NCBI RefSeq assembly: GCF_963583255.1
Contig: NC_084816.1
Location: 6,522,600 to 6,586,599 of the forward strand
Direction: 5' to 3'
From: Pyrus communis
Lineage: Eukaryota > Streptophyta > Magnoliopsida > Rosales > Rosaceae
DNA: 64,000 nt
Both the position numbers and the translations under genes were made by a program. Position 1 is the stretch's first letter. Each line of letters begins with the position of its first letter. Positions 34,013 through 45,607 of this stretch are shown one piece after another. The notes beneath the pieces are model-generated. The model was given only the letters and a program-made list of their open reading frames with translations. It was not told the DNA's origin and did not search any database.

Positions 34013-35553
34013 CCACGTTATCAAATGTGGCATACTGATCAAGTTGGCGGTTCACTCGGTGATTTCGGAGTGGAACCGGCCAAACCGGCTCTTGGCCACC
34101 CCTAGCAGAATTAGCTGCGTTTTCCCAACTCGGACACACAAGACTGGGCTGCACGGCTAGATATTGGAAAAGTTTTGTCTCCCTAGGGTTTTTCCTCTAA
34201 TACGAGATAGACAAACTCGTCTCTTGCTGCATACTCCCTTTGTGATCACATAAATAATCACATGGTAAAAGAGATAGATAAGAGTACACAACATAGGAAA
34301 GTGATGCGTTAAATTTGGAAACCGGGATTTTTTTCGGCGCATGAACCCCGTCTCTCGCCATTTCTCTTTCGCTATCTAGCATCCTAATTCTACTCGACTA
34401 TCGAGACAAAAATGAATCGAACATACCTATATGAATTCCGACATCAAAACTTATAAAGATTAACAAAGTTCACATGGCATGCAGAGAGCTACTTTTAGAA
34501 TTCATGAACCAAACACGAAAAGGAAAATCATAGCAGAAAATAAGAATTCCTATTTCAAAATTCGACTAGGTTAAACCGGTCGCTTGGACGGAAAACCAAT
34601 CATATTCCTTAGTGCATATGGAACCCCAACCATGGAATGATAGAACCTGATTCATGCATGCTCCAATGCAATCTACTGATCTAGGCAACACAATGATGCT
34701 CACAATCAAAGCAGCAGACACAGAATACAATCAGAATTAACAATCACCCCCACTGTCTTTACCGAGTCCCCGAATAAAGACGGTCAAAAGACAGCCATAC
34801 CTGGAACTCCTTCCAGGACTAGGAAGCCTGAAGGGGCTGCAGATCTCTGAATATCATCGGTGTGACTTCTGTAACCCAATTCTACATGTAGAACCGGCTA
34901 TTTGTTTAGTCCATACAATTTCTCTATACGCATAATGTCAGGATCAATGCCAGTTAAACATGGAAACTATCATTTTCTGGGGCAGGATATTAGAGAAAGC
35001 TACCATAAAATAGCAGGAAATAACCAGCTCAACTGCACCAAATACAAAGGACATAACTTAAATAGTTAACAAGACTTCAAAGCCAAGGAAAACAGAGATA
35101 TCTACCTCATGTGAAGTACGCCACTTTACATGCAGTAGAACCAACCAAACACATTGCAGCAGTGTGTGAATTCTCTAAGGCTCAATCCTTTCACACGTTC
35201 TGCAGCCAGTTTTGTCTTTGCGTGTGGAGATGCAGAGAGAGAAGCTTCCCGATCCCACCAACTTGTTGAATGTATAAAAGGGGATCGAAGAAGCTAATGA
35301 AGTAGGAATTCAGTTCAAGTACTGAAACTGTCCATTAACTCACATATTTCATACCCATGTTTAAACAAACATAATAAGCACCCAACATCCGTAAGCAAGA
35401 TTCTAAGAGTTGTTCCTAAGCATGATTTTTCTCTCTCTATGAATTTCGGCTTCAATAGAAATACAGAAAATAGATGAGGTTGTCAAATCACCAAGGACCT
35501 AATGAGCCATAAAAGATGTAATATAGCTGACGCTTCACACAGCTGATTTCAAT
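34013..35553. other. Intergenic, no gene recognised
   Basis: No coding sequence found. Part of the right half may be 3' UTR of the ALY gene. The stretch 34740-34860 is C-rich and less AT-rich than its surroundings but matches nothing I know. Confidence 0.4.
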
Positions 35554-37647
35554 TTACTCTTGCATTGATTCTGCTGCTGCATGGTACTTCTCTAGCTCGG
35601 CATCAAGATCTTCAGCAGAAACCTTTTGGTCCTTTTCACCACGGCCTCTTCCACTTCCACTTCCACGTCCACCACCGCCCCTTCTAGGACCACGGCCACC
35701 GCGGCCACCACCACCACCACCACTGCCACCTCCACCGCCACGTATACGTCCAAATGCACCACCCCTACTTTGTCCACTGCTCAACAACCACAACAAATAC
35801 ACAATCAGGACTTCAGATAAATTAATATGTGGCACAGATAATACGTTCACACATCCAACAATAATATATGTTCAGTCTTCCCAACTACTACATCTCATGA
35901 CTCAAACACAAGTACAAGACAAAACATCATCTATATTTGAAGGGGTAACCGAGGCATGATGGAACATCAGTTGAAGTATCATACAAATGCATTCTAATCT
36001 AAATAAATAAGTATCGAAGTCACTAATTCTCAACTACAACTTTATTAAGGATATTAAAGACCACAAATTCTAGAACTTCCCACTACAATACGACCACAGA
36101 GACCCTACATATGGCCTGCAAAACAGCCATAATAGACCAAAGCCAATAATGCAAGGTCTTAAATAGGCCAACAGCATCCGGCATATGTAAAATCAAAACT
36201 TGCGCCTTGATGCATTCTTATTCCAAACATTTGCCAAGAGCTTCTTATTATACCAATCACAAAGCAAATAACCTCTTATCCCTTAAGTCATAGAGAGTAG
36301 ACATTTACTAAAAAACAAATTATACATAAGTGCAAACATCATTGAGAGCTAATTCTTTAGTAAAAAGTATGGTACACAACATACCCCATGGGTGGTCCAT
36401 TCCGATTTCCAAAAGCTAAATTAGGAGCAGGCAGGAACGCAGGTGGGGCGCCAGGTGTCCCAATGTTCGTTCCTACAATCTCAATCTTCATCGGCTTCCC
36501 ATCAAGTTGAACATTGTTGTATCTTTTAACAGCCGCCGCAGCATCCGTTCGTCGTGAGAAAACTACGTCTGCCGTTCCCTATGGAAAAGGGTTTTTGTTT
36601 TAAACTACAGCAGGACACAAAAAATCCTCCAGAAGGACCAATAATACGAAACTTCACAAGATACCTTTGATCTCCCACTTCTGTCATAATGTACTCCATA
36701 ACGTTTCAGGTCACCAACCTCAGAAAACAATTCCTGTACATAACAATTCGACTTTAGGAAATCCAAACTGTAAAATGTAATAAAACTCAAACTCCAATTG
36801 AATCCATCAAATTTGTAACCAGAAACCCACTAATAAATACCAAACAATGCAACAGTACAAATGAGGATCGTAGCAGCAAAAGGAAACTTTTGACTCAGTC
36901 CAAAAGATAAAACAACGAATATGCGGATTCGAATTCTTAGTTGTTTGCTTAGACTGTTGAAAGAAGGCAATAAAGGGATTTTCCAAGTCGCGCAGACTTA
37001 AAAAACCGATTCTTGAACCACCAAAACTACATGCATGTGAATTCAAATTCAAACCTATTACAATAAGAATTTAAATTCGAACAATTTTAGGTTCAAATCC
37101 AACATCCAAATACAATCTATACGATAACTAAAAAACCCCCAATTTTGATGGATTCACAAATCACAAATCGAAATCAGCTTCTAAAGAAACAGATCCAAAT
37201 TTTCATTAGAATTTTGAAATAACAGCGAACTCTACCTTAATGTCCTCGTTGGAAACGCCATAATCGAGATTGGAGATGTAGAGCTTGGTTCCGGTTTCGA
37301 TAGCCGAGGCTCTTCCAGCTGGAGCCGCGTACGCCGCAGCCCCAAGATCCCCATACATGTCGTGTTGCCACGCAGTCTCCGGCGCCTAAATCCCCAAAAT
37401 TTATTATTAACTCAATTCTATTTCAATTGGAGAAGATAAGATCAGATCAGAGCCAAAGCCAGAGATTTGCTTCTACCTTGGCCGCAGCCACGTACGGTGC
37501 CGCGCGATTGGCGCCTCGATTGGGCAAGCGGCGGGCTGGTCCGGGTCCGGAAGGCCCCCGGCCGCCGCGACCTCGGGTGTTACCGGATCCGGATTTCTTG
37601 CTGGTCTTGATGAGGTCGTCCAGGGACATGCTTAGAGGGTCCTGCAT
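35554..37647 (-). CDS. THO4: ALY/REF-type mRNA export factor (THO complex subunit 4)
   Basis: Five exons on the minus strand close in phase: 37647-37477, 37385-37236, 36733-36665, 36578-36385, 35779-35554; 269 residues. The N-terminal SMSLDDLIKTSKK is the conserved UAP56-binding motif; an RGG/proline-rich linker follows; the RRM runs from about residue 91 to 165 with RNP2 LYISNL (92-97) and RNP1-like GTADVVF (131-137); then a long RGG/Gly box (about 195-245) and the C-terminal VSAEDLDAELEKYHAAAESM, the second UAP56-binding motif. ALY bridges spliced mRNA, TREX and the export receptor in the nucleus. Exon 1 is GC-rich. The Gly-rich repeats also produce a long open frame in the antisense direction, which is not a gene. 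All defining motifs are intact. Confidence 0.96.
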
Positions 37648-37681
37648 CTTGTTTGACTAGAGCAAGAAACGAAACCCTAGG

Positions 37682-37684
<3 letters not shown>

Positions 37685-37717
<33 letters not shown>

Positions 37718-37814
37718 AGGGTTTTCTAGTGGAGGTGGTAGTTTGAAGTGAGGGGCCGAAGTTGATGAGAGGGGGATTGAGGTTATGTGGTTTTAATATA
37801 TATATATATATATA
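37685..37814. repeat. GA and TA microsatellites in the ALY leader/promoter
   Basis: A GA run at 37685-37715, read as CT on the ALY strand and sitting about 40-70 bases before its ATG, typical for plant leaders; and a TA run at about 37795-37814 that may act as the TATA region for ALY. It also lies 24 bases upstream of the tRNA-Val gene. Confidence 0.75.
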
Positions 37815-37837
37815 AAGAAGCAAAATCTGACCGTCAA

Positions 37838-37910
37838 GGTTTCGTGGTGTAGTTGGTTATCACGTCAGTCTAACACACTGAAGGTCTCCGGTTCGAACCC
37901 GGGCGAAGCC
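37838..37910 (+). tRNA. tRNA-Val (AAC)
   Basis: A 73-base gene with a complete cloverleaf. The acceptor stem GGTTTCG pairs with CGAAGCC (one G-U). D-arm GTGTAGTTGGTTATCAC; anticodon stem CAGTC with loop holding AAC at 37872-37874; T-arm CCGGTTCGAACCCGG. The A box (TGTAGTTGGTT) and B box (GGTTCGAACCC) are good. It has no intron and no encoded CCA end. A T-run (37917-37922 and again 37926-37931) follows, a Pol III terminator. Functional in appearance. Confidence 0.96.
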
Positions 37911-37913
37911 ACT

Positions 37914-37932
37914 ATTATTTTTTCGTTTTTTG
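37914..37932 (+). terminator. Pol III terminator of tRNA-Val
   Basis: TTATTTTTTCGTTTTTT directly after the tRNA 3' end: two runs of six T. Confidence 0.7.
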
Positions 37933-37978
37933 TTTTGCCCTTGGCGCTTGCATGCAATGCCTCCTGCAACTCAACTCT

Positions 37979-38014
<36 letters not shown>

Positions 38015-39497
38015 GGATTCAAATTTCGCCACTAAAGACCCCTGGTTCACTATTGTTTTTGGTTCCTTGTTTGTCACTTGGCGTTAACATTTGCAATGCC
38101 TCTGCATGACCGATTCTGATCTCCTTTTTCTTTAGGATTCAAATTTTTTGCCACTTAAGTTTGAACCCCACAAAACTGACATTCTCTAAATTTTTATGGA
38201 TTTTTTTTTTTTGCAATGCCCTTGGAGCTCGATTCTGGACTCACTTTCTTCCTAGAAATCAAACTTCCCACTTAACCCTCTAGAAATTGGTTTTTGTTCC
38301 ACCTTGTCAAATTTGAGTTCTAGAAGAGAAAATGATTATATACGAGTTATCAAGACTCAAGAGCATTGCAAAAAATAAGCATTTTCTTATCCAACATGTA
38401 CAATCACGTTTTATATGCGAGCGAAAACGAGGGGTTGAAAATTGAACTCGAGACTTTGAAGGTAAAGATGAACACTTTTAACTATCTCATCTACAAGCCT
38501 TTTCCTCTTATGAAAGTTTTAAGACTACATTTACAACTTTCAAATTTTCGTTTGAATGGTGGATGATTGCCACATTTTTCTTTTTTTGCTTTTTGTTAGA
38601 GACTATTTTCTTTTATTCTCAAAATTGGAAATGTTTTTAATTGGATTGAATAAAACAAACGAAAATCAACAGACAAAATTAAGAGAAATAATGTAGAAGT
38701 TAAAAAAGGAATTGATAGAAAATCAAAACCAAAATCTCCATAATGGATTTCTCCTAACAAGAAATTATGTTCAATCGTTTCACAATTTGTGCTGAAAGTA
38801 GAGAGAGACTGAAAAAGTTGTATTGCGTAACAACTTTTGACAGCATAATTCTGGCCTTGTCGAGGTGAGTATTGCATAACAACAACGGTAGTGTCACGCC
38901 TCAATCCACGAATAAGAACTATGCACGAGATGGGGTGTGACTCATATCTTAGCTATGAAAATAAATTCTATAATCAAGGCATGATGAAAGAAAATATTAC
39001 TTAAAATTTGTAACTAAATTTGCACTTGAGTTTACAACACAAAATTTATCGAATGCAGATCAGAATAAAAATTAGTGCACAAGTTACTTTACAACCAAAA
39101 CTACCAACTAAATAATAATTAAATTGTAACAATTCTTTCAAATGCATAAAGTATAGATTGCAAATGAGATGCATGGACTCACTCCCTTCTAATTCCGCTA
39201 ACACATACCTAAGGCACCCAAGCCTGCACGTCCCATATCATGCTTATAGCACTTGACTATGAATACCTTAAAATATAAGTTAACTCCCGTTCACCCATTG
39301 AGACCAATTTTTCAGAATTAAATTCTCAATTTCCACTTTATTATAAAGGCACTTCCACCAACGCCCAATTGTGTATTAAGTTTTTCCCCTGACGCCTGAC
39401 ATATACAAGATTTCATTATTTTATATTCAAGGCATTCTCCAGCCCTTGAATATCTTCATAAGTCAAACACTTAACGCAAGTGAGCACTTGACACAAC
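37933..39497. other. Intergenic, no gene recognised
   Basis: A T-run of about 32 bases at 37982-38013. ORFs here are short; one on the minus strand at 37865-38077 is simply antisense of the tRNA plus the T-run. No transposon ends were recognised, though GTGTCACGCCTCAATCC near 38891 might be a retroelement edge. Confidence 0.4.
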
Positions 39498-40221
39498 TGT
39501 AGACATCAAAATTTCAAGAAAATAAATGTTCATCAACACATTGAAGTTTTGACATGTCAAGGCATAAGTGGCATATGCCATGTGTCTCACAAATTGTACA
39601 CATGGATGTGACTCATCAAAATCAGACGAGTCATCAAGAGAGATATGTGTCAACACTTGGCTGAAAGGAATTAATTAATTAATTTGATTTTAATTTAATT
39701 AAATCAAATATTAATTGATGGAGTCAAATCACGAACCGGCCCACAAATCGAGTCTTGGTTTTTTCGTCAATTAATCAAGCCCACAATCAAGGCCAAATCC
39801 ATTTGTAGTCAAGGCTTAGAGAGTCTAGAAATATTGAAGCTCCAAGACAAAGAAAAGGATCCAAAAATCATTCTAGCACCCAGATGTTGCCAAAGTTCAA
39901 GCACCAAAAGCCCCAAATACTCAAAAGAATTCAGAAAGTTCTCTGCGTTATTCACCAAACCTTCAAAGAATGATCAAGCACTACTACCCGTGTCGATCCT
40001 TCAAATCGCCTAGAGCCAAAACCTCTCGGCAACCGTTCATTCAAGACCAAGTCATCGGCATCACGGCCCTTGGATCAACAACATACACATTTACACATCT
40101 TTCGCAGATCGAATCAGAGGAAACTTGTAAACAGAGATTGTTAACCCTACTAATTCATTAATACAAATTTACTTTATACACGTGTTCTTATGTTATTTGC
40201 TATAGAAAATTTGTGTTTACA
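39498..40221 (+). mobile_element. Solo LTR (Gypsy, Tat-like)
   Basis: A 724-base block that starts TGTAGACATCAAAATTTC and ends TTGTGTTTACA, terminal sequences typical of plant Gypsy LTRs of the Tat group. Flanks are ACAAC (39493-39497) and GCAAC (40222-40226), a 5-base duplication with one change. There is no internal domain next to it and no second LTR in the window, hence a solo LTR left by recombination. The strand is set by the TG..CA orientation and family look; the ORF inside (39970-40161) is chance. Confidence 0.65.
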
Positions 40222-41740
40222 GCAACACAACTCTTTTTCTTACTTTGCATGAATGCTTATGTATATGCAAAGTAATATGGTTATCAATTATCGCCTACTC
40301 TATAATAATCATACAATCTGCAAAACTAATCAAAATAGTTAGTAGCCAAAATTGTATTATATTATCAATAATAAAGTATTGATAACACACACAATAATAT
40401 AATTGAGAAATATTACTTTACCATTTTACTCCATCTCTCTCTAGGTGATATTCATACATAACCCCATTTGGAATTCATAGAGCAATTCTGGTAGAATATA
40501 GCTTTCTTGGTTGTACGAGTCTTAATCACGACATCGTGTTCGTCTGCCATGACTCCCATTGGTGAGGTTGACTGGCCAAAGGCCACGTTGTCGTTGCAGG
40601 TTGGCGTCCCTGATACATCGAACTTCTTGCTGGCAATGCAGCTTTGGTGGTGATAAATATGTAGGATAGTATTTTATGACGATATGTGAGGTCGTGGTTT
40701 TGATTTGTAGAAATTTGATATGTGAAAGACGAGACTAAGTTGATGATAAAGAGATAAGGATTTGGGTTGGCCATGGTGAGCTTGACGTGATGATGACCAA
40801 GAGCATCCATTTTTTGTTTCCTTTGCTTTCTAATGCTATCTTCTTCCTATCATTTGCAGTTCGGTAAATCGATTTGCACATGCATTTGGATTTCATTATG
40901 TACAAGAGATTTACAAAATATTGTGAAGGTGGTTTAGAGACTTTACATAAGGTAAAATAACTGGTGAGTGAGAAGAATGGTCTGTAAGGGAGAGGAGGTT
41001 TTTCCTTTTTCTGTGTGTTCTTCCCTTCCTTTCAGCTCTTCTCCTTCATTAATTTATATGGAATGGAATCATACCTCTTGTTGCTATTTCTGGATATTAC
41101 ACATGTCTTCACTTGCGCACTCCTAATAACCTCAAGATGTTGCCACCTGCAAGATACCAACGTATACAATGCTAAGACTCCCACCACTTCATTTTAGATA
41201 GTGAATAATCACCAATCATTAACTCATAATGATGAACTTGTTAATACACCCTTATTTGGTAAAATTATCGAGCCAATCTCATATAATCACCTTTCTCCAA
41301 TTCAAACTAAAAACATCTCTAATTACATATGAACATGAAATAATACTAGCTAGTTTTTTGATATAATTTTGTAGCAAAAATGATTTTATGTTGAGACAAT
41401 TTACATATCGAAACTAAATTCTTGTAAAAAAAAAAAATCTAATAAAATCATTATATAAAAATAATTACCCACATACACATTTATATAATCATTTTTTTTT
41501 AATACGTGATATTACAAGTAGATCGATGAAAAGTAGCATCATGTAACAAATAACCTGAGTGATCAAGTTCAGTGGTTCCAACTGGTTTGTTTCAAGGTCT
41601 AAAAACCCTGATTAGTTTCCTCCAATATTTTATCTATAAATCTCAACTAGCAACTAAAGCAAACACGATTACATTCAAGAGTGCATTTACATACATACTT
41701 AAAAGATTTATATCTATTTAGTAAATGACAAATGATAAAC
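40222..41740. other. Intergenic, no gene recognised
   Basis: AT-rich, with short ORFs that resemble nothing known. Runs of A near 41430 and T near 41495. Confidence 0.45.
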
Positions 41741-41745
41741 ACACA

Positions 41746-42029
41746 TGTCACATCCCGGCTCGGGACAGATCACTTCCCGGGCCTGCTCCACCACTGTAGC
41801 ACAATATTGTCCGCTTTGGACTTACCATTCCCTAACGGTTTTGTTTTTAGGAACTCACGAGCAACTTCCCAATGGGTCACCCATCATGGGATTGCTCTAA
41901 CCCCTTTCTCGCTTAACTTCGAAGTTCCTACGGAACCCAAAGCCAGTGAGCTCCCAAAAGGCCTCGTGCTAGGTAGAGATGAGAATATACATATAAGGAT
42001 CACTCCCCTAGGTGATGTGGGATGTCACA
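41746..42029 (-). repeat. Cassandra 3' LTR
   Basis: 284 bases, same length as the other LTR and differing by scattered substitutions. 5S-like segment at about 41860-41935. Confidence 0.88.
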
Positions 42030-42099
42030 ATCCACCGCCCTTAGGGGCCCGACGTCCTCGTCGGCACACCACGGCCAGGGTTAGGCTTTGATACCAAAT

Positions 42100-42383
42100 T
42101 GTCACATCTCGGCCCGGGGCAGATCACTTCCCGGTCCCGCTCCACCACCGTAGCACGATATTGTCCGCTTTGGGCTTACCTTTCCCTCATGGTTTTGTTT
42201 TTGAGAACTCACGAGCAACTTCCCAGTGGGTCACCCATCATGGGATTGCTCTAGCCCCCTTCTCGCTTAACTTCGGAGTTCCTACGGAACCCAAAGCCAG
42301 TGAGCTCCCAAAAGACCTCGTGCTAGATTGAGATGGGAATATACATATAAGAATCACTCTCCTGGGTGATGTGGGATGTCACA
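42100..42383 (-). repeat. Cassandra 5' LTR
   Basis: 284 bases; on the minus strand it precedes the primer-binding site. 5S-like segment, including internal Pol III promoter-like boxes, at about 42215-42290. Confidence 0.88.
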
Positions 42384-42791
42384 CACACCATTTTGAGCAT
42401 CACACACAATCATGTTTGATCTCTGCTATTGTTTTCGTTCAATACATTTAATCTGATGACCAAAAATAAGAATGGATGTGTGACTAAAATAGAATAGTTA
42501 CTTTGAATAATATTGGATCTTTATAAATCTTTTACACAACTAAAATCGGAAAAAAAAAATTATGCATTTTCAATGTTGTAAGATAAATGTGATAAGTAGG
42601 TAAACAATATTTTCATGTGACAAAGTATTAGGTAGAGAGGGTTTGCACATTTCATGTGATTTTATCATGCTTTGCAAATTTCATCCAAAAAGAATTTTCT
42701 TTTATTGTCAAAAAATCCACTCCATATTATCAAATTGGGGGCATTTATCTGTAAATAGCAGCAAAAATAAGAACAACATTAAAATACATGA
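42384..42791. other. Intergenic between Cassandra and tRNA-Cys
   Basis: AT-rich, no gene seen. The open frame over 42643-42825 ends in GFEPVTS, a known false product of reading a tRNA in antisense. Confidence 0.6.
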
Positions 42792-42862
42792 GGGCCCAAC
42801 CGGGTTCGAACCGGTGACCTCTTGATCTGCAGTCAAATGCTCTACCACTGAGCTATGGACCC
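42792..42862 (-). tRNA. tRNA-Cys (GCA)
   Basis: 71 bases on the minus strand. Acceptor stem GGGTCCA/TGGGCCC (one G-U); D-arm AGCTCAGTGGTAGAGCA; anticodon stem-loop TTTGACTGCAGATCAA with GCA at 42830-42828; T-arm ACCGGTTCGAACCCGGT. A box TAGCTCAGTGG and B box GGTTCGAACC are consensus. It has no intron, and the full cloverleaf is intact. Confidence 0.96.
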
Positions 42863-42924
42863 AATTGTTTTTTTATTCCCGTGTTAACTATTCTTAACCA
42901 TTAATAACCTTTAGACGCTTAATA

Positions 42925-43092
42925 TTACGGGCTAGTAATATATATTTTTACTTGTAAGTGAGAGGTTTTAGGTTCAATTTTCGTCAAAGTGAATTTGAAC
43001 CACATTATTATAGCTAATTAGGTGTGAGGCTTAGCCCACTCCCTCACCCCTTAGTGTAAATAATATTGTTTGTTAAAAAAAAAAAAAACATT
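42925..43092 (+). mobile_element. SINE, copy 2
   Basis: Contains GAGAGGTTTTAGGTTCAATT (degenerate B box), TTCGTCAAAGTGAATTTGAA, AGGTGTGAGGCTTAGCCCA and TTAGTGTAAATAATATTGTT with an A-rich tail. Same family as 33870 and 43117. Confidence 0.7.
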
Positions 43093-43116
43093 AATAACCC
43101 TTTATAGCTACTTAGT

Positions 43117-43260
43117 GCTACAGTTCAGTGGTATTCCTCTCCATTAATAAGTGAGGCCTTAGGTTCGATTCTCGCAAAATACGAATTTGAATCACATTGG
43201 TAGCTCATTGTGAGGCTTAACCCATCCCCTGCCATTTAGCGTAAATAATATCATTTGGGG
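43117..43260 (+). mobile_element. SINE, copy 3
   Basis: A-box-like CAGTTCAGTGGTA near 43121 and B box GGTTCGATTC near 43164, then ACGAATTTGAATCACATTGG, GTGAGGCTTAACCCA and TTAGCGTAAATAATATCATT. Best preserved promoter boxes of the three copies; it directly follows copy 2. Confidence 0.7.
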
Positions 43261-43480
43261 TTCCTTAGATATTGACCCTTGCAACTCTTATTTTCTAGAT
43301 AAAAACCCACCTAATTCTAAACATCCAAATAAAATCCAAATTTGTAAAAGTCTGCCAAATAGAAAAATAATTGACCTATTATTACAAAATATTTACAACT
43401 TGTGCCTCAATATTCAAATCAAATCAATAAATATTTATTACTTACCTTAATTATAATGAACAAATAATTATTGCACATAG

Positions 43481-45585
43481 TGACACACCCCGATCGAGAT
43501 CAGGGCATGCTGGCCGTCACGTGGAAGTGACGTAACCATGTGCACTGTGCGGAAGCAAATATAATAGTAATATAAATAGTACGGATAAATAAAACTAGCT
43601 TACATAAAGTAATAAAAACATGTGCAAGCGTAAGTGCGACACTAAGTTCAGAGCATCTAAAGCAGTCCGGGAGAAAATGACACAACAAAAGTACACCCGA
43701 AGGTGGCCCTACGTTGGTGATCGTCTGTCAGATATGCCGAGAAAACCCTCAGGGAAGCCACCAAACGAGTTAGCCAACTAGAACCTGTAGGGGCGCAAAA
43801 CAAAAGCGTGAGTGGGCAAAAACAAAGCTTTTCGAAAACCATTTAATAAATAAGTTCTAACCCCTCGCCGTAAAACCTGTATACCTCCCAGAAAATAGAA
43901 TATATAGATATATATATACCAATGCTCAAGAATATAATATGCCAAAACCTCAAAATGAAATGCAAGTGCTCAGGTAACATCACATCAATATCATATAAAC
44001 TGTTAGCCGGAGTCACCTAACGTGACCTGTACGGCTGAATTTAGAGCTCAAATCTAAATCTCACTAACTGGACCTGCACACGAGTCGGAACCACCTAAAG
44101 TGGTCTGTACGACAGGCCTGGGTGTAATATATATACGCTCGAGTGCTACGATCACGTGAAGGCTGGGTGAATAGTCGCGGGTCACCTACGAGTCGGAACC
44201 ACCTAAAGTGGTCTATACGACAGGACTGTGCACCTAACTTGGATCCAAGCTGAGCGTGTGGTGCGGGAGGTGAACATCACGTGAAGGACTGTGCCCAACT
44301 CTGGGCGGGAGCACTAACACCGGGGGTGCAGGTTATGAGCTATCTATGTATCTCAAATCACTACTGAATGTAAACATAAATCACCACTCACCTGGCACTT
44401 ACCTGTGCGTCCGCAGCACCAATAAACACACATATATAAATGCAAGTAACCATGCATAACAAACGGCAATATAATATATGGCATATGACGAATAAACAAT
44501 TCAATCATTTTCTGGGAAAATATAAGTATATAGGTATATACGGAAAACCAAAAGCCCACTCACTGGTAAGTGGAAGGGTCGTAGCCCCCCTGCCTCGAGT
44601 GACCACGCTCGTCCTCGGGATAGGTATCACCTATATGCAAAACAACTACAAAAACGTTAATTTTAAAGCACATAACCAACCTTTAGAAATAACTTCTCAT
44701 ACAATGCTCAAATGGGGTGTATGAATACACTAACGTGATCTACTCAACCTCAGGAACATCCCTATATTTTTAAAATAATTTTTCACCGTCGCACGCGCCC
44801 CCACGCGCATGCACGTGCCTGGCACGCTGATGGCGTCAGTTGACGCCGTCAGGAATATTCCGTTATCCCTAACGATAACCGTCAACGGTGTCAGGAATAT
44901 TCCGTCGTCTTCTCCGGGGAGGCTCCGGCGCAGGAAAATCGTAAAAACTTCAAACCTTTGTAACTTCTTTGTTTTTCAACCAAATTTCACAAAATTAGTA
45001 CGAAAATGAAGCTTACAACGAGAGGAACAAAATCATACCACTTTCAAGTGCTAAAATCCACGAAATCTCACCTGGAAAAACACCCCAACTCCGGCCAACC
45101 TCGAAACTCGTGATCCCAACGTCCAAAACCTTCAAACGAACCACCCCGAGCCTCCTAGGGACCTCACCAAGCTTCCTACAAGCTTGAAATTCCCAAAAAC
45201 ATGAGAAATCACGTGTGCATGAACAGTACCAAAATCGGGCATCCCGAGTTCGACATGAAAACGAAAGTATTCTTACCTGAAATGGGTATGGTTGGACTCC
45301 TACGAGCCTCACGAGCATGGATATGTACTTGGTTTCTTCGATCTGTGACGATTTGGTGTGTTTGTGTATGTGTCTGTACAATGGAGGGGAAAATGGGAAG
45401 GGGACTGGGCACGGGATAGGGTGCAGGGTAGGTGAAAAAGGATGTGGGTGTAGGTTAGGGTATGTGTGGCCCAAAAAATGCCAACAAGGAACCCAAAACA
45501 ACCAATAAATGTAAAGAAATCGCACTAGGGGCAAAATCGTCTTTTCACGCGTACGTTTTTAAAATTTCTGGGACGGGCTGTCACA
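43481..45585 (-). mobile_element. 2.1-kb LTR-like non-coding element with hairpin array (copy A)
   Basis: On the minus strand it begins TGTGACAGCCCGTCCC and ends CTGATCTCGATCGGGGTGTG followed by TCA, i.e. TG..CA ends. It carries no protein domain. A second copy of the same family lies at 57561-59879 in the opposite orientation, sharing the end region (CACGTGACGGCCAG), the hairpin array (about 44000-44230 here), the block TGGATCCAAG, and AATATTCCG/GTTAACG-type repeats. I could not find a target duplication. Most likely a large solo LTR of a Gypsy-like family or a LARD remnant. Several overlapping short frames on both strands (e.g. around 45000-45530) are chance. Confidence 0.65.
44012..44212. 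repeat. Array of three short palindromes in copy A
   Basis: Hairpins with 5-base arms and 5-base loops at 44012-44026 (GTCAC/GTGAC), 44090-44104 and 44198-44212 (both ACCAC/GTGGT). The last two lie in a longer repeat CGAGTCGGAACCACC.. ..GACAGG. The same array is at 59084-59324. Confidence 0.8.
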
Positions 45586-45607
45586 ACCACATACTATTAC
45601 CCCTAAC

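Larger units (their letters stand above)
41746..42383 (-). mobile_element. Complete Cassandra TRIM retrotransposon
   Basis: A 638-base element in which two 284-base LTRs (41746-42029 and 42100-42383) enclose only 70 bases. On the minus strand each LTR starts TGTGACATCCCACATC or TGTGACATCCCACAT with changes and contains a stretch related to 5S rRNA (GAACTTCGAAGTTAAGCG, GATGGGTGACCCA, TGGGAAGTTGCTCGTG), the hallmark of Cassandra. The internal part begins with a primer-binding site for initiator tRNA-Met (TTTGGTATCAAAGC, minus strand, 42086-42099) and ends with a purine-rich tract. No coding capacity: it needs proteins from other elements. The flanks are CA-rich, so the target duplication (ACACA/CACAC) is ambiguous. 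Confidence 0.92.

Noticed and set aside
34830..34870. Possible C/D box snoRNA (GATGATA and CTGA-like motifs on the minus strand)
   Set aside because: Box C is imperfect, there is no terminal stem and no convincing D box spacing.
35592..35820. Val-rich and Thr-rich frames opposite or alongside the ALY C-terminus
   Set aside because: Other frames of the Gly/Arg repeat-coding exon; low-complexity artefacts.
37865..38077. Minus-strand frame with IIVASPGFEPETFSVLD
   Set aside because: Antisense of tRNA-Val plus a T-run translated as poly-lysine; not a protein gene.
38891..39490. Second LTR beginning GTGTCACGCC
   Set aside because: No matching end or partner was found, so it was left as intergenic.
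41732..42091. 119-codon frame
   Set aside because: Lies completely within the Cassandra LTR and interior, which are non-coding.
42643..42825. Open frame ending GPTGFEPVTS
   Set aside because: The end is tRNA-Cys read in antisense; GFEPVTS is a familiar artefact of translating tRNA genes.
45013..45534. 173-codon minus-strand frame
   Set aside because: Inside the LTR-like copy A; proline-rich, no domain, and the related copy B has no equivalent frame visible.
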